NCBI RefSeq assembly: GCF_000934465.1
Contig: NZ_JXWY01000042.1
Span: 52,985 to 116,984, forward strand
DNA length: 64,000 nt
Source: Staphylococcus microti
GTDB taxonomy: Bacteria; Bacillota; Bacilli; Staphylococcales; Staphylococcaceae
Direction: 5' to 3'
Translations under genes and position numbers: made by a program
Notes under the pieces: model-generated
What the model was told of the DNA's origin: nothing
The model's input: only the letters and a program-made list of their open reading frames with translations
Database searches by the model: none
Shown here: positions 27,022 through 37,156 of the stretch, piece after piece
How the letters are laid out: each line of letters begins with the position of its first letter
Numbering within the stretch: position 1 is the stretch's first letter

Positions 27022-28320
27022 TTGGAAATGATTCATATCGCGATTTTGACTATTTTTCAAGTTTTTGTTTTCTTTTTAGTGACGCATTTAATTTTAATCG
27101 ACAAACCAACATACACACGAAGGGATTACCTCTCTATTCTTATAGGGATAGTAGTCCCTTCTACTGTTTTGTTTCTATTAATTGGAAAAGCAACTCTGTT
27201 CTTTATTTTGATATATTTCCTTGTATTCTTTTATAAAAAACAACGGATGATTGGCATTATTAGCGTATTGTTAAGTGTCCTTATCCTGATTTTGAGTGAC
27301 TTTTTATCCACATTATTATACGAATATTTAACATCTCATCATACGAATTTTTATTTACGCCAAACAATATATGCCTTAACTTTTGTTTCTGGTGCGGTTG
27401 TGTTTGCTGAGTTGTTCCGTTTTTTAATGCGACTCTTACGCATTTCATGGCTATATGTAAATAAACTGTATCTCGTATTACTCGCAACGATGCTTATGGC
27501 GTTTTTTATTTTAATTGACGTCTTTACGCCTGCGAAAGTGCGTTCCATTGAAGATATGAGAGCCATCGCACTCGTTATTATCGTCTATTTTATCGCATTC
27601 GCTATACTCGTTATTATTATTTCAATTACCGCATCTCGAGAGTTAACGTATCGTCGTAATAAACAAGAAATTGAAGATTACTACAAATACACGTTACAAA
27701 TTGAAGAAATTAATAACAACATGCGCAAGTTTCGCCATGACTATATTAATATTTTATCTACTATGTCTGAGTATTTGCGAGAAGATGACTTAGAAGGTCT
27801 TAAACAGTATTACGAAACACACATCCACCCTATTAAACATCACTTTGAAAATACGACACTTAAATTAAACGGTGTTGAAAAATTAAAAATCCGTGAAATT
27901 AAAGGTATGATGACGACGAAAATCATTCAAGCGCAAGAACATCACATACAAATTAGCGTTGAAGTGGCTGATGAAATTACGCATATTAACATGCCGATTA
28001 TTGATTTGAGTCGCGTTCTCGGTATCATTATGGACAATGCGATTGAAGCCTCTTTAACGGTAGAAGACCCAATGATTCAAATTGCTTTTATTCAAACTGA
28101 AACTTCTGTTTTGATTATTGTGATGAATAAAGCGCCTGAAAATATGCCGAAGTTACACACATTATTTGAAGAAGGCTTTTCTACAAAGGGACCAAATCGA
28201 GGGCTTGGCTTATCAACTTTGAAAGAAATTACGGATAGTACGGACAATGTTTTATTAGATACAACGCTTGAAAACAATTACTTTACGCAAAAATTAGAAA
28301 TTATGAACGCTGATGCATAG
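27022..28320 (+). CDS. agrC: AgrC, pheromone receptor histidine kinase
   Basis: This 432-aa protein has about six N-terminal membrane helices (residues 1-200) forming the AIP sensor. The HPK10-type kinase follows, with H-box FRHDYIN, N-box IMDNAIEAS and G-box NRGLGLSTL. I choose TTG 27022 because it places the phospho-acceptor at H239, the same number as S. aureus AgrC; AGAAAG lies upstream. GTG 27010 and ATG 27028 are alternatives. The sensor domain is expected to diverge with the local AIP type. Confidence 0.95.
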   Translation: MEMIHIAILTIFQVFVFFLVTHLILIDKPTYTRRDYLSILIGIVVPSTVLFLLIGKATLFFILIYFLVFFYKKQRMIGIISVLLSVLILILSDFLSTLLYEYLTSHHTNFYLRQTIYALTFVSGAVVFAELFRFLMRLLRISWLYVNKLYLVLLATMLMAFFILIDVFTPAKVRSIEDMRAIALVIIVYFIAFAILVIIISITASRELTYRRNKQEIEDYYKYTLQIEEINNNMRKFRHDYINILSTMSEYLREDDLEGLKQYYETHIHPIKHHFENTTLKLNGVEKLKIREIKGMMTTKIIQAQEHHIQISVEVADEITHINMPIIDLSRVLGIIMDNAIEASLTVEDPMIQIAFIQTETSVLIIVMNKAPENMPKLHTLFEEGFSTKGPNRGLGLSTLKEITDSTDNVLLDTTLENNYFTQKLEIMNADA

Positions 28321-28332
28321 GGGGTAAATTGT

Positions 28333-29049
28333 ATGAAAATATTGATTTGTGAAGATGATCCAAAACAGCGTGCGCGTATGGAATCCATCATTAATCAATA
28401 TATTATGATTGAAGAAAAACCGATGGAAATTGAAATTTCGACTGACGATCCATACGAACTGTTAGAAGCGTCTAAAAATATGACGGATATTGGCTGTTAC
28501 TTTTTAGATATTCAACTAGAATCTGATATTAACGGTATTAAAGTCGGTAGTGAAATTCGCAAGCATGATCCGATTGGCAATATTATCTATGTGACGAGTC
28601 ATAGTGAATTGACCTACCTGACGTTCGTCTATAAAGTCGCTGCGATGGATTTCATTTTTAAAGATGATCCGGATCAACTGCGCAAACGCGTTTTTGACTG
28701 TCTAGAAACAGCGTTCAATCGTTTGAATTTACTCACGAAAGAAGAAGCGGTTGAAACTTTAGAGTTGAAAAGAGGAAGTGGCTCGGAATATGTACATTAC
28801 GATGATGTGATGTTTTTTGAGTCATCGCCTAAATCACACCGCCTTATTGCGCATTTAGACAATCGACAAATTGAATTTTATGGTAATTTAAAAGAACTCA
28901 CACAAGTTGATCAGCGTTTCTTCCGCTGTCACAATAGTTTCGTGCTGAATCGCCACAATATTGCCAATGTGGATCCAAAAGCACGAACGGTTCATTTTAA
29001 AAATGGCGAACTGTGTTATGTATCTGTGCGCAATATTAAAAAAATCTAA
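28333..29049 (+). CDS. agrA: AgrA, LytTR response regulator
   Basis: This 238-aa protein has a receiver domain with acidic pocket (CEDD) and phospho-acceptor D59 (CYFLDIQLE), and a LytTR DNA-binding domain with RCHNSFVLNRHNI, containing the redox-active C199. It binds the ACAGTTAGGCA-type repeats seen between hld and agrB. It lies 12 nt after agrC, with GGGGG before the ATG. Confidence 0.97.
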   Translation: MKILICEDDPKQRARMESIINQYIMIEEKPMEIEISTDDPYELLEASKNMTDIGCYFLDIQLESDINGIKVGSEIRKHDPIGNIIYVTSHSELTYLTFVYKVAAMDFIFKDDPDQLRKRVFDCLETAFNRLNLLTKEEAVETLELKRGSGSEYVHYDDVMFFESSPKSHRLIAHLDNRQIEFYGNLKELTQVDQRFFRCHNSFVLNRHNIANVDPKARTVHFKNGELCYVSVRNIKKI

Positions 29050-29059
29050 GTAGTATACG

Positions 29060-29102
29060 AAAAGCCTAGCGACGCATAATCCCCTGCGATACTAGGCTTT
29101 TC
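29060..29102. terminator. Bidirectional terminator between agrA and scrK
   Basis: Stem AAAAGCCTAG / CTAGGCTTTT between convergent genes. Confidence 0.8.
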
Positions 29103-29105
29103 TAT

Positions 29106-30053
29106 TTATAATTCTTCACGTGTTGGTAAACTTGATAATGCGCCGTATTGTTGTACGACGTGTCCCGCAACTTGGTTCGCAAACGCTAAAATCGCTTGTC
29201 CATCTGTTTTTAACGTTTCAATCGGTTGTACAGAAGCTTGCATTAATTCTGCAATAACAGCACCGATAAACGCATCACCAGCACCAGTCGTATCCACCAC
29301 ATCAACCGCATTCGGACGTGCGGTATAAGTTGTGCCATCTTCAAATATAAGGCTGGCACCTTCCCCACCTTGCGTGTAAATCACAGCTTTCACTCGTCCT
29401 TGAAACAGTGATTGTAATGCTTGTTGTTCATCTGAGATTTGTGTAATAAATGACAATTCTTCATCCGAAATTTTAACAATATCTGCATGTGGGATAAATG
29501 ACTGGATTGTCTGTTGATATGCTTGGTGATCCTCCCACAATGGCAAGCGGACATTTGGATCAAACACAACTGTCGCCCCGACTTCATGCGCCTTCGTTAA
29601 CAATGCTTCGTGCGCTTCTTTCATTGGGCTGTCAACTAACGCAACCGAACAAAAATGAATCATGTCGCCTTTGCACAATGGTATGCGTGCAATATGTGCC
29701 GGGTCGTACAACATATCTGCACTCGGTTTACGATAAAATGAAAAGTCACGCTCCCCACTTGCGGTCAAACTGACAAACGCCAATGCGGTATTCGCAACAT
29801 CTGTACGTTCAATCCACTGTGTATCAACGTTGAGTTGCGCAAGTGTTTCAACGATACGGTCGCCAAAAGCATCATTTCCAAGTTGTGTAATTAAATGACT
29901 ATGCCCTGTCAGTTTTTGAACAGCAGCCGCGACGTTACACGGTGCGCCACCGACTTGTGGCATAAAACCATTCACATCTTTTAATAATTGATCACGTTCT
30001 GTCGGTATAAAATCAATTAATGCTTCGCCAATCGCATAAAACGCCTTAGTCAT
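29106..30053 (-). CDS. scrK: Fructokinase (PfkB family)
   Basis: This 315-aa sugar kinase phosphorylates the fructose released from sucrose-6-phosphate. PfkB signatures are visible: GGAPCNVAAAVQKL near the N-terminus and DTTGAGDAFIGAV with the catalytic Asp near residue 255. ATG 30053 overlaps the stop of scrB (ATGACTAA); a longer frame to 30077 lies inside scrB. It is the last gene of the scrR-scrB-scrK group. Confidence 0.92.
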   Translation of the reverse strand: MTKAFYAIGEALIDFIPTERDQLLKDVNGFMPQVGGAPCNVAAAVQKLTGHSHLITQLGNDAFGDRIVETLAQLNVDTQWIERTDVANTALAFVSLTASGERDFSFYRKPSADMLYDPAHIARIPLCKGDMIHFCSVALVDSPMKEAHEALLTKAHEVGATVVFDPNVRLPLWEDHQAYQQTIQSFIPHADIVKISDEELSFITQISDEQQALQSLFQGRVKAVIYTQGGEGASLIFEDGTTYTARPNAVDVVDTTGAGDAFIGAVIAELMQASVQPIETLKTDGQAILAFANQVAGHVVQQYGALSSLPTREEL

Positions 30054-31539
30054 CTTGATTCGCTCCTTCGATGTCATACTTCGTCATTTTCAAATATACT
30101 TGTCCTGAATCTGTCGCTACTTTAATTTTATTGGCAGTTGTTTTTGGGAAAATACGTGATGTCAGCACACGTTCGCCGTCATTACAAAAGACTTCAATAC
30201 TTGATGTATCAACAAAAATACGCAGTTGTTGTAATGGTGTGTCCAATTGTGTTTGACGTGCTGTTCCTTCTACCGGCGTTGGTAGCAGACCACTATCAAA
30301 TCGCTCTAATTTAATGCGTTGCGTATCCGTTTCATAACGAATGACCGTCGCTTCATCTTTAGACGCACGCAAATGAAATTCTATCGCTGACGCTTCATTG
30401 TCCAAAATATCAATAACCAACTCGTATTGCTCGCCTTCATATGGATGCAATTGTTTTAAAAACTTATTCGCATAGCCTAGTGCTGTCTCTCGATTCGCAC
30501 GTAAGCGACGCAAGTTCATATGTGGCTTTTGTTTTAGCTTCCCATCTTCTATAACAAGCGTTCTCGGCAATGTTAAGCAATGCGCCCAACCTTCGTTATC
30601 AGTTGGGTAGTTCGTATCAGGTAAGCCCATCCAGCCGATCATTACACGACGCTGTGCCTCATCCGTCAGTGTTTGTGGCGCATAAAAATCAAAGCCGTTA
30701 TCTAGTTCAACGAAGTCACCATGCGTCATTTCTAATGTTTCAAAGTCTAACTCCCCAATAATGTATCCACTTTGATAAATATTTTGGAAACAATCACCAG
30801 ATGCTTCAAGCCCTTGTGGTGAGAAAACAAGCACATCTTTGCCATTTAATTGGAAGTAATCTGGACATTCCCACATATAGCCAAAATCTGTTAATGCTGT
30901 TTTAATTTCGCCTTTAAACACCCAGGGGCCTTCAGGTCGTTCCGCTTCATAAAGTACCGCACAACCCGTTTCATTCGCACGTTGCGCTCCAATAATCGCG
31001 TACAATTTACCGTCTCTTATAAACACTTTAGGATCTCTAAAATGTTGTGTGTACCCAGCTGGTGGATTCATAATAACAGGCGGTAACAACTTTTCAACCT
31101 CGCCCGCTTCATTCACTTTCGCAATTATTTGCGTACTCTCTCGTTCCCACGCTTCATTGCGATGATTCGCTGTATACATATAATAAAGTGCCCCTTCAAA
31201 TTCAAACGCACTGCCACTATATACGCCGTGGCTATCATATTGTGTGTCAGGTTTCAATAAAATACCATCATGTCGGTAATGTACAAGATCCTTACTCTTA
31301 TAATGATCCCAATACTTTAAACCGTGGACAGTGCCTAGTGGAAACCACTGATGTGCGATATGATATTCACCATTAAAATAAATAAGACCGTTCGGGTCAT
31401 TCAATAATCCTGTTGACGGCTGGATATGATACGTTTGACGATAGCGAGACTTTTCAACAGTCTCTTTCAACGTTTCCATTTCTTCTGCCGTCGCATCTTC
31501 TAATTTGCGATAACGTTCATCACGTGTCCATTCTTTCAT
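30046..31539 (-). CDS. scrB: Sucrose-6-phosphate hydrolase (GH32)
   Basis: This 497-aa invertase-type enzyme splits sucrose-6-phosphate into glucose-6-phosphate and fructose. GH32 residues are present: nucleophile in LLNDPNG, RDPK (FRDPKVFIRDG) and the acid/base Glu in MWECPDYF, followed by a C-terminal beta-sandwich (TSSIEVFCNDGE). The PTS transporter gene for sucrose is not in this cluster and must lie elsewhere. The ScrR regulator is 17 nt upstream. Confidence 0.95.
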   Translation of the reverse strand: MKEWTRDERYRKLEDATAEEMETLKETVEKSRYRQTYHIQPSTGLLNDPNGLIYFNGEYHIAHQWFPLGTVHGLKYWDHYKSKDLVHYRHDGILLKPDTQYDSHGVYSGSAFEFEGALYYMYTANHRNEAWERESTQIIAKVNEAGEVEKLLPPVIMNPPAGYTQHFRDPKVFIRDGKLYAIIGAQRANETGCAVLYEAERPEGPWVFKGEIKTALTDFGYMWECPDYFQLNGKDVLVFSPQGLEASGDCFQNIYQSGYIIGELDFETLEMTHGDFVELDNGFDFYAPQTLTDEAQRRVMIGWMGLPDTNYPTDNEGWAHCLTLPRTLVIEDGKLKQKPHMNLRRLRANRETALGYANKFLKQLHPYEGEQYELVIDILDNEASAIEFHLRASKDEATVIRYETDTQRIKLERFDSGLLPTPVEGTARQTQLDTPLQQLRIFVDTSSIEVFCNDGERVLTSRIFPKTTANKIKVATDSGQVYLKMTKYDIEGANQDD

Positions 31540-31556
31540 TTGTTAAAGTAACCTCC

Positions 31557-32546
31557 TTATGTATTGGTAACGGTTCCATTGTTGTAAAATAAAAACTGTT
31601 GCGCTGTTGGCAATACATCTAAAATATGTGTCGTTTTTTCATCTTTGTTCGCTAATTGTTTAAACAAAGCTTGTACAGCTATTTGTCCTGCATGTTCATA
31701 TTGATAATAAATGGTATGTATCTTAGGATGAACAATATCTGTCGTAGGGTCTCCACCAAAACCACCAATAAACGGCGTAAAAGTAATTGACTCACTCATA
31801 ATAACACGATAGAGTGCCAAAGCGATTGTATCAGTCGCACCAATATATGCAGTATCCGCTTGTAATACGAGTTGTTGCTCAATCTTATTCAAAGCTTGGT
31901 TATAATCGAATGCGGCTTGATGCATCTCAACTTCAATGCCTGCTTCTTTTAACGTATCATATAGTCCTTGGTAACGTAAATGCCCCACTGCCTCATCTTC
32001 GTCAGGCACCCCCGCATAATACACATGTTGATAGTTTTGTGCGATAATGCGTTGCGCCATCAATTGACCTGCTTGCAAATCATCATGGTAAATTGCACTT
32101 AAATGCGCATGCGTTTGACCGATGAGAATCACTGGCACAGACATCGATGCTATTACTTCCATATGCGCATCGGTAATCGCTGTCGCCATAAACAGCACAC
32201 CGTCTACTTTACTACGTTGAAATGAACGTAGCGCTTCTAATTCTTGCTTCATATCGCGTTCTGTCAGCGTCAATAACATCTGATAGTTTTGCGTTTCACA
32301 CGTTTTTTTAATCCCTTGAACTGTACTTGCAACCGCATATGAATTCATACGTGGAATAATGACCCCTAGCAACTTCGTCTGTTGCGCTCTTAAACTTTGG
32401 GCAAATTGGTTAGGGGCATATCCATGTGTTTCAATCACTTCTTGGATTTTTTGCTGTGTTTTCGGACTGACAGAGCCATTATTTAAATAACGTGACACTG
32501 TACTTTTAGATACGCCAGCTAACTCAGCAATATCTTTTATGTTCAT
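31557..32546 (-). CDS. scrR: Sucrose operon repressor, LacI family
   Basis: This 329-aa protein has an N-terminal LacI helix-turn-helix and hinge (MNIKDIAELAGVSKSTVSRYLNNGSVSPKT) and a periplasmic-binding-protein-like effector domain (LLGVIIPRMNSYAVAS...). It leads the minus-strand cluster scrR-scrB-scrK and is expected to repress it without sugar. I see no clear palindromic operator in the 60 nt upstream. Confidence 0.92.
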   Translation of the reverse strand: MNIKDIAELAGVSKSTVSRYLNNGSVSPKTQQKIQEVIETHGYAPNQFAQSLRAQQTKLLGVIIPRMNSYAVASTVQGIKKTCETQNYQMLLTLTERDMKQELEALRSFQRSKVDGVLFMATAITDAHMEVIASMSVPVILIGQTHAHLSAIYHDDLQAGQLMAQRIIAQNYQHVYYAGVPDEDEAVGHLRYQGLYDTLKEAGIEVEMHQAAFDYNQALNKIEQQLVLQADTAYIGATDTIALALYRVIMSESITFTPFIGGFGGDPTTDIVHPKIHTIYYQYEHAGQIAVQALFKQLANKDEKTTHILDVLPTAQQFLFYNNGTVTNT

Positions 32547-32752
32547 CTATTCCACCTCACTATATCAACTGCTATTCTATCACAAACCACCATGAAAATT
32601 CGCTAAAAGTTATTCACAAAACACATCAACTTTTCCGAGTTGTGACAAGTCTTCACAATTAGAAAATGATTGCCCATTCTGTTGTATGTTCGAGAAAAAT
32701 AATGTGATGAGAAACCGAAGTAATCCACTATATTTCTTGGTAATGAACATAC

Positions 32753-32795
32753 GAAAAAAGACTGATGCCATATTTTTCAACATGAATCAGTCTCT
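32753..32795. terminator. Terminator after the TusA-like gene
   Basis: Hairpin GACTGAT... / ATCAGTC between A- and T-rich flanks, downstream of tusA on the minus strand and upstream of the scrR promoter. Confidence 0.6.
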
Positions 32796-32811
32796 TTACG
32801 CTTTTATAATG

Positions 32812-33036
32812 CTATGCTTTCTGAATCGTAATCGTCCATGAAGCATCGCCAAGTTGCTCATAATTTGTAATGGGATAGCTTTGTTCCGCTGCCCAATTTG
32901 GAATGGCTTCCGTTGCTTGCGTACAGTCGAAGTCAATTTTCAACTCGTCACCGACAGCTAACATTTCCATTTTCTTTTGTGCTTCTATTAATGGAAATGG
33001 ACAAACCATCCCCACTGTTCCTAATTCGTATACCAT
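32812..33036 (-). CDS. TusA/SirA-like sulfur carrier protein
   Basis: This 74-aa protein has the family cysteine motif in VCPFPLIEAQKKM (CPxP, about residue 12). It would carry a persulfide from the adjacent transporter. ATG 33036 has AAAGGAG 8 nt upstream, so it is preferred to the frame start at 33045. It is 21 nt downstream of the YeeE/YedE permease, and the pair is typical of thiosulfate uptake (TsuA-TsuB). Confidence 0.88.
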   Translation of the reverse strand: MVYELGTVGMVCPFPLIEAQKKMEMLAVGDELKIDFDCTQATEAIPNWAAEQSYPITNYEQLGDASWTITIQKA

Positions 33037-33056
33037 GTGATACACTCCTTTATTGA

Positions 33057-34139
33057 TTATGCATTAACTGATTGTGCACGCACAGATTGTGATTGTCGAC
33101 GTGCTTCACGCAATGGTTTGACAAATAAGAAATAGCTCATAAACCATGTGCCTAAAATCATAGAGGCTAAACCAATCCAACCTTGCCATGACAATGCGGC
33201 TGTCGCAACAAGACCATTACCGATTGAACATCCACCTGCAATCGCAGCGCCGAAGCCCATGCATGTACCGCCTATCGCACTGTTACGAATTGTTTTCACG
33301 TCAGGCAAACGCCATTTAAATTCATGAGACCCTTTTGCGGCAATATATGAACCGACAAAAATACCTAATACGAGAAATACGCCCCAATCCAGTGCGCTCG
33401 TATCACCTGATGTCAAAAACTTCACAATGTGTGCAGAAGGTGTTGTAATCCCTAAGCCACCTTCACGTCCTGTTGAACTGCTCATTGGCCAAGCAATCAT
33501 CGCAATGAGACCAACTGCAATTGCCGCTACGAATGGATGATAACGACGTTCAAATAATAGGTGACGAATACCTGTGTAACGTTGTTTTAGTTTCGGAATT
33601 GCAATCGTTGGTTTTGGTTTTCGTAACGTTTTTACAACGAAAAATGTAGTAATCGCAATGAGTCCAATTAACCATATCCAACTAGGAATACCTGTTGATG
33701 TAGATATATCTGCATTAGCGACTGTAAAGCCTTTTAAACGTTCATTCAATGGTGCTAACACACCGAATTTTGTAATGGCCGCAAAAAGTGCGTAAAAGCC
33801 TAACGCAATCCAGCTACCAATCAAACCTTCACCTGCACGATAATATGTTCCTGTTGCACATCCCCCTGCTAAAATGATCCCTACACCGAAAATAAATGAT
33901 CCGACGATGGTGCCAACGATTGGAAATGTGCCATTATCAATTGTAATGAAACCTACACCTTGTAGCGCAAATATACCCACCGCTTGAATCGCAATCGCAA
34001 CGAGTAATGCATAAAACATTTTGTTGTTTTTTTGCACGTACATATCACGAAAACCACCTGTTAAGCAAAATCTTGTACGTTGCATTACAAAACCAAGTAA
34101 CAATCCAACAATAGAACCGCTAAAAATTGTCCAAAGCAT
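33057..34139 (-). CDS. YeeE/YedE sulfur transporter (TsuA-like)
   Basis: This 360-aa membrane protein has about ten segments and the two pseudo-symmetric cysteine motifs of thiosulfate transporters (RTRFCLTGGFRD; GGCATGTYYRAGEG; GGCSIGNG). The conserved cysteines relay thiosulfate across the membrane. It forms an operon with the TusA-like carrier. A selenium or other sulfur substrate cannot be excluded. Confidence 0.88.
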   Translation of the reverse strand: MLWTIFSGSIVGLLLGFVMQRTRFCLTGGFRDMYVQKNNKMFYALLVAIAIQAVGIFALQGVGFITIDNGTFPIVGTIVGSFIFGVGIILAGGCATGTYYRAGEGLIGSWIALGFYALFAAITKFGVLAPLNERLKGFTVANADISTSTGIPSWIWLIGLIAITTFFVVKTLRKPKPTIAIPKLKQRYTGIRHLLFERRYHPFVAAIAVGLIAMIAWPMSSSTGREGGLGITTPSAHIVKFLTSGDTSALDWGVFLVLGIFVGSYIAAKGSHEFKWRLPDVKTIRNSAIGGTCMGFGAAIAGGCSIGNGLVATAALSWQGWIGLASMILGTWFMSYFLFVKPLREARRQSQSVRAQSVNA

Positions 34140-34279
34140 TGTATAACCCCCTTATATCCGACTAATATGATAGGATTATATACAATAAATTCTGACAATG
34201 CAAGCTGAATTTTGAATTTTTCACATTCGTTTACGTTTCTAAGCCGAATAAAAGCACGTTTCCCCCTCATCGACGGCAT

Positions 34280-34316
34280 AAAAAAAAACCTCAAAATTCG
34301 TAGTTAGAATTTTGAC
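34280..34316 (-). terminator. Terminator of rex
   Basis: On the minus strand, GTCAAAATTC / GAATTTTGAG is followed by a run of nine T. Confidence 0.85.
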
Positions 34317-34359
34317 GGCTTATTTTATCAATCCTATATATGATCTATGTCTAAGGTGT

Positions 34360-35010
34360 CTATGCCTTTAATGTCGCACTATAGTTTTTCATGAAGAATA
34401 ATAATGATTGTAACTCTACCCCTAAGTCGATTTGATGAACTTGTACCGATTGTGGCACTTGTACACGTTTCGGCGTAAAGTTAAGAATCCCTTTAATACC
34501 AGCATCTACTAATTCATTCGTCACATCTTGTGCAGCAGATCCCGGCGTCGCAATAATTACGACTTCTAGCTTTTGTTTTTTTACGATTTCTTTCATCTCG
34601 GACATCGGTTTTACTGTAACATTACCGATGGATTCACCGATTACTTCTGGACGTATATCAAATGCTTCTGTAATTGTCATATCATCATGGATGGAAAAGT
34701 TGTAAGTGATCAGTGCGTGTCCAAGGTTTCCGACACCAACGATACCGATGCGAATCTCTTCTGCGTCACTGAGTTCTGATTTGAAGAAGTCTAGAAGGTT
34801 GTCAATGTTGTAGCCATATCCCTTTTTGCCGAGCTCACCAAAGTAGGAAAAATCACGTCGAATCGTTGCAGAATCAATGTTTAAACCTTCACTGATTGCT
34901 TTAGAATTAACACGATTTTCACCTTTATCTTTCAATGAATTCACAAAACGATAGTATAAAGGCAGGCGTTTTAAGGTCGCTCTTGGAATTTTCGTTATTT
35001 CTTTCGCCAT
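34360..35010 (-). CDS. rex: Redox-sensing repressor Rex
   Basis: This 216-aa NADH-responsive repressor has an N-terminal winged helix ([21 protein letters not shown]...[21 protein letters not shown]) and a C-terminal Rossmann domain ([13 protein letters not shown]). It controls fermentation genes, and a matching site is found before adhA. ATG 35010 (MAKEITKIP) is the conserved start; the longer frame to 35067 would cover the upstream operator. Confidence 0.95.
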   Translation of the reverse strand: MAKEITKIPRATLKRLPLYYRFVNSLKDKGENRVNSKAISEGLNIDSATIRRDFSYFGELGKKGYGYNIDNLLDFFKSELSDAEEIRIGIVGVGNLGHALITYNFSIHDDMTITEAFDIRPEVIGESIGNVTVKPMSEMKEIVKKQKLEVVIIATPGSAAQDVTNELVDAGIKGILNFTPKRVQVPQSVQVHQIDLGVELQSLLFFMKNYSATLKA

Positions 35011-35042
35011 TTTACAATCCTCCAAAATTATTTCTAAAAACA

Positions 35043-35058
35043 TGTGATGCATTTCACA
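35043..35058. promoter_or_regulatory. Rex-box-like palindrome between rex and the ABC-F gene
   Basis: TGTGATGCATTTCACA matches the inner part of the Rex consensus on both arms and lies 33 bp before the rex start. It suggests autoregulation and may also affect the divergent ABC-F gene. Confidence 0.6.
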
Positions 35059-35164
35059 GCTTAGCATTCTTATTATAACCGACTTTCAGCGAGAAAGAAA
35101 CATTAATGATTTGATAGGTAAATACTTTATTGTACAATGTAAGAGAATGAAAGGAGTATGCCCC

Positions 35165-37117
35165 ATGATATTAATGCAGTTAAGTCAAATCTCGAAATCT
35201 TTTGATGGTGAACCGATTTTTGACAATGTAAACTTTGAAGTAAAAACTGGCGAGCGCATCGGCATTGTAGGGCGCAACGGTGCTGGCAAATCTACGTTGA
35301 TGAAGATTATAGCTGGTGTCGAAAACTATGAAGATGGTCATATTTCTAAAATTAAAAATTTAAAAGTTGGCTACCTCACACAACAAATGACGTTAAACAC
35401 AGAAAATACAGTGTTTGACGAAATGTTACAACCTTTTGTCCATCTGAAACAACTCGGCGAGAAAATGCAAGCAGAAACAGATTGGCTTGCGCAACATGCG
35501 GATCGCTACGAGACGGATGACTATCAAGAACATATCAAACGTTATGAAAGTCTTTCAAATGATTTTGAAAAGCAAGGGGGCTATGACTACGAACGTAAAA
35601 TTAAAACCGTGCTCAATGGTTTAAACTTTACAGAAACCGACTATACACGTCCGGTCAATGATTTCAGCGGTGGTCAAAAAACACGGTTATCACTTGCACA
35701 AATGCTTTTACGTGAACCGGATTTGTTGCTACTAGATGAGCCGACCAACCACCTTGATATGGAAACAACAGCTTGGTTGGAAGATTATCTTAAATTTTTT
35801 AGTGGTGCGATTGTCATTATTTCTCATGACCGCTACTTTTTAGATAAAATTGTCACGCAAATTTATGATGTATCACTTGGAGAAGTAAAGCATTACGTTG
35901 GGAACTATGCCAAATTCATCGAACAACGTGATTTATATTATCAGAAACGCCTTGCTGAATATGAACGTCAACAAGATGAAATTAAACGACTTGAAACGTT
36001 TGTCGAGAAAAACATTACACGTGCTTCAACAAGTGGCATGGCAAAAAGCCGACGCAAAGTTTTAGAAAAAATGACGCGCATCGAAAAACCTATGTTGGAC
36101 GCTAGAAGTGCTGATATTCGTTTCGACTTTGATCGCAATACGGGTAATGATGTCATGCATATTCGCCAGCTTGAAGTCGGCTATCAAACGCCAGTTACAC
36201 AACCGATTAACTTAGAAATTACGAAAGGCGACCACATCGCCATTATCGGACCAAATGGAATTGGTAAGTCTACATTGATTAAAACACTCGCCGGTCGTTT
36301 AGATGCCCTATCCGGCAGCATCGTGCCAGGCGCAAACTTGAAAATTGGTTACTACGATCAAAAACAAGCTGAATTCCGCTCGAATAAAACGATTTTAGAT
36401 TACGTTTGGGATCAATACAGACATATGCCTGAAAAAGATGTACGTGCGGTACTTGGTCGCTTTCTTTTCACACAGGATGATGTCCAAAAGATTATCAATG
36501 ATCTTTCAGGTGGCGAAAAAGCAAGACTTCAATTAGCATTGCTTATGCTTGAACGCAACAACGTATTAATTTTGGACGAACCGACTAACCATCTAGATAT
36601 CGATTCTAAAGAAATGTTAGAACAAGCATTGCGTAACTTTGCAGGCACACTCATTTTCGTATCACACGATCGTTACTTTATTAATGAATTGGCAAACAAA
36701 ATTTTTGATTTAGACGCTAACGGTGGCCATATTTATCTAGGTGATTATCAATATTATCTTGAAAAACTGGAACAGCAACAAGCATTGCAAACACATGCTG
36801 ACGCACAAAATAATCCTACGCCTAGTGCAGCGAATCATCAGTCAGAACAAGAAGCAACCTATGCTGATTTAAAAGCGTTGCGTCGTGAAAAACGTAAGTT
36901 AACACGACAAATTGAAGAACACGAAGCTGCGATTGATACGTATGAATCACGACTGGAAGAAATTGATGCAGCAATGACAGACCCAGCAGTGATTGATGAT
37001 TATGAACAAATTCAAGCACTTGCAGAAGAACGAACAACTATCGAACAGCAACTAGAAGAAACAATGACAAAATGGGAAGAATTACAAATTTTAGTCGCTG
37101 AAATGGACGACAATTAA
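35165..37117 (+). CDS. ABC-F ATPase, YdiF/Uup-like ribosome-associated factor
   Basis: This 650-aa soluble protein has two ABC domains and no membrane part: Walker A GRNGAGKST and GPNGIGKST, signatures FSGGQKTRL and LSGGEKARL, Walker B LLLLDEPTNHLD and VLILDEPTNHLD. An interdomain linker (residues about 255-330) and a C-terminal coiled coil of about 80 residues rich in E/R/K follow. The EPTNHLD motif is diagnostic of ABC-F. It most likely acts on stalled ribosomes; an antibiotic-resistance role is not indicated by length or context. ATG 35165 has AAGGAG 8 nt upstream. Confidence 0.9.
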   Translation: MILMQLSQISKSFDGEPIFDNVNFEVKTGERIGIVGRNGAGKSTLMKIIAGVENYEDGHISKIKNLKVGYLTQQMTLNTENTVFDEMLQPFVHLKQLGEKMQAETDWLAQHADRYETDDYQEHIKRYESLSNDFEKQGGYDYERKIKTVLNGLNFTETDYTRPVNDFSGGQKTRLSLAQMLLREPDLLLLDEPTNHLDMETTAWLEDYLKFFSGAIVIISHDRYFLDKIVTQIYDVSLGEVKHYVGNYAKFIEQRDLYYQKRLAEYERQQDEIKRLETFVEKNITRASTSGMAKSRRKVLEKMTRIEKPMLDARSADIRFDFDRNTGNDVMHIRQLEVGYQTPVTQPINLEITKGDHIAIIGPNGIGKSTLIKTLAGRLDALSGSIVPGANLKIGYYDQKQAEFRSNKTILDYVWDQYRHMPEKDVRAVLGRFLFTQDDVQKIINDLSGGEKARLQLALLMLERNNVLILDEPTNHLDIDSKEMLEQALRNFAGTLIFVSHDRYFINELANKIFDLDANGGHIYLGDYQYYLEKLEQQQALQTHADAQNNPTPSAANHQSEQEATYADLKALRREKRKLTRQIEEHEAAIDTYESRLEEIDAAMTDPAVIDDYEQIQALAEERTTIEQQLEETMTKWEELQILVAEMDDN

Positions 37118-37156
37118 TGGAAGATGTGCAGGAATTTTCTGCCATCTTTTCTTTTT

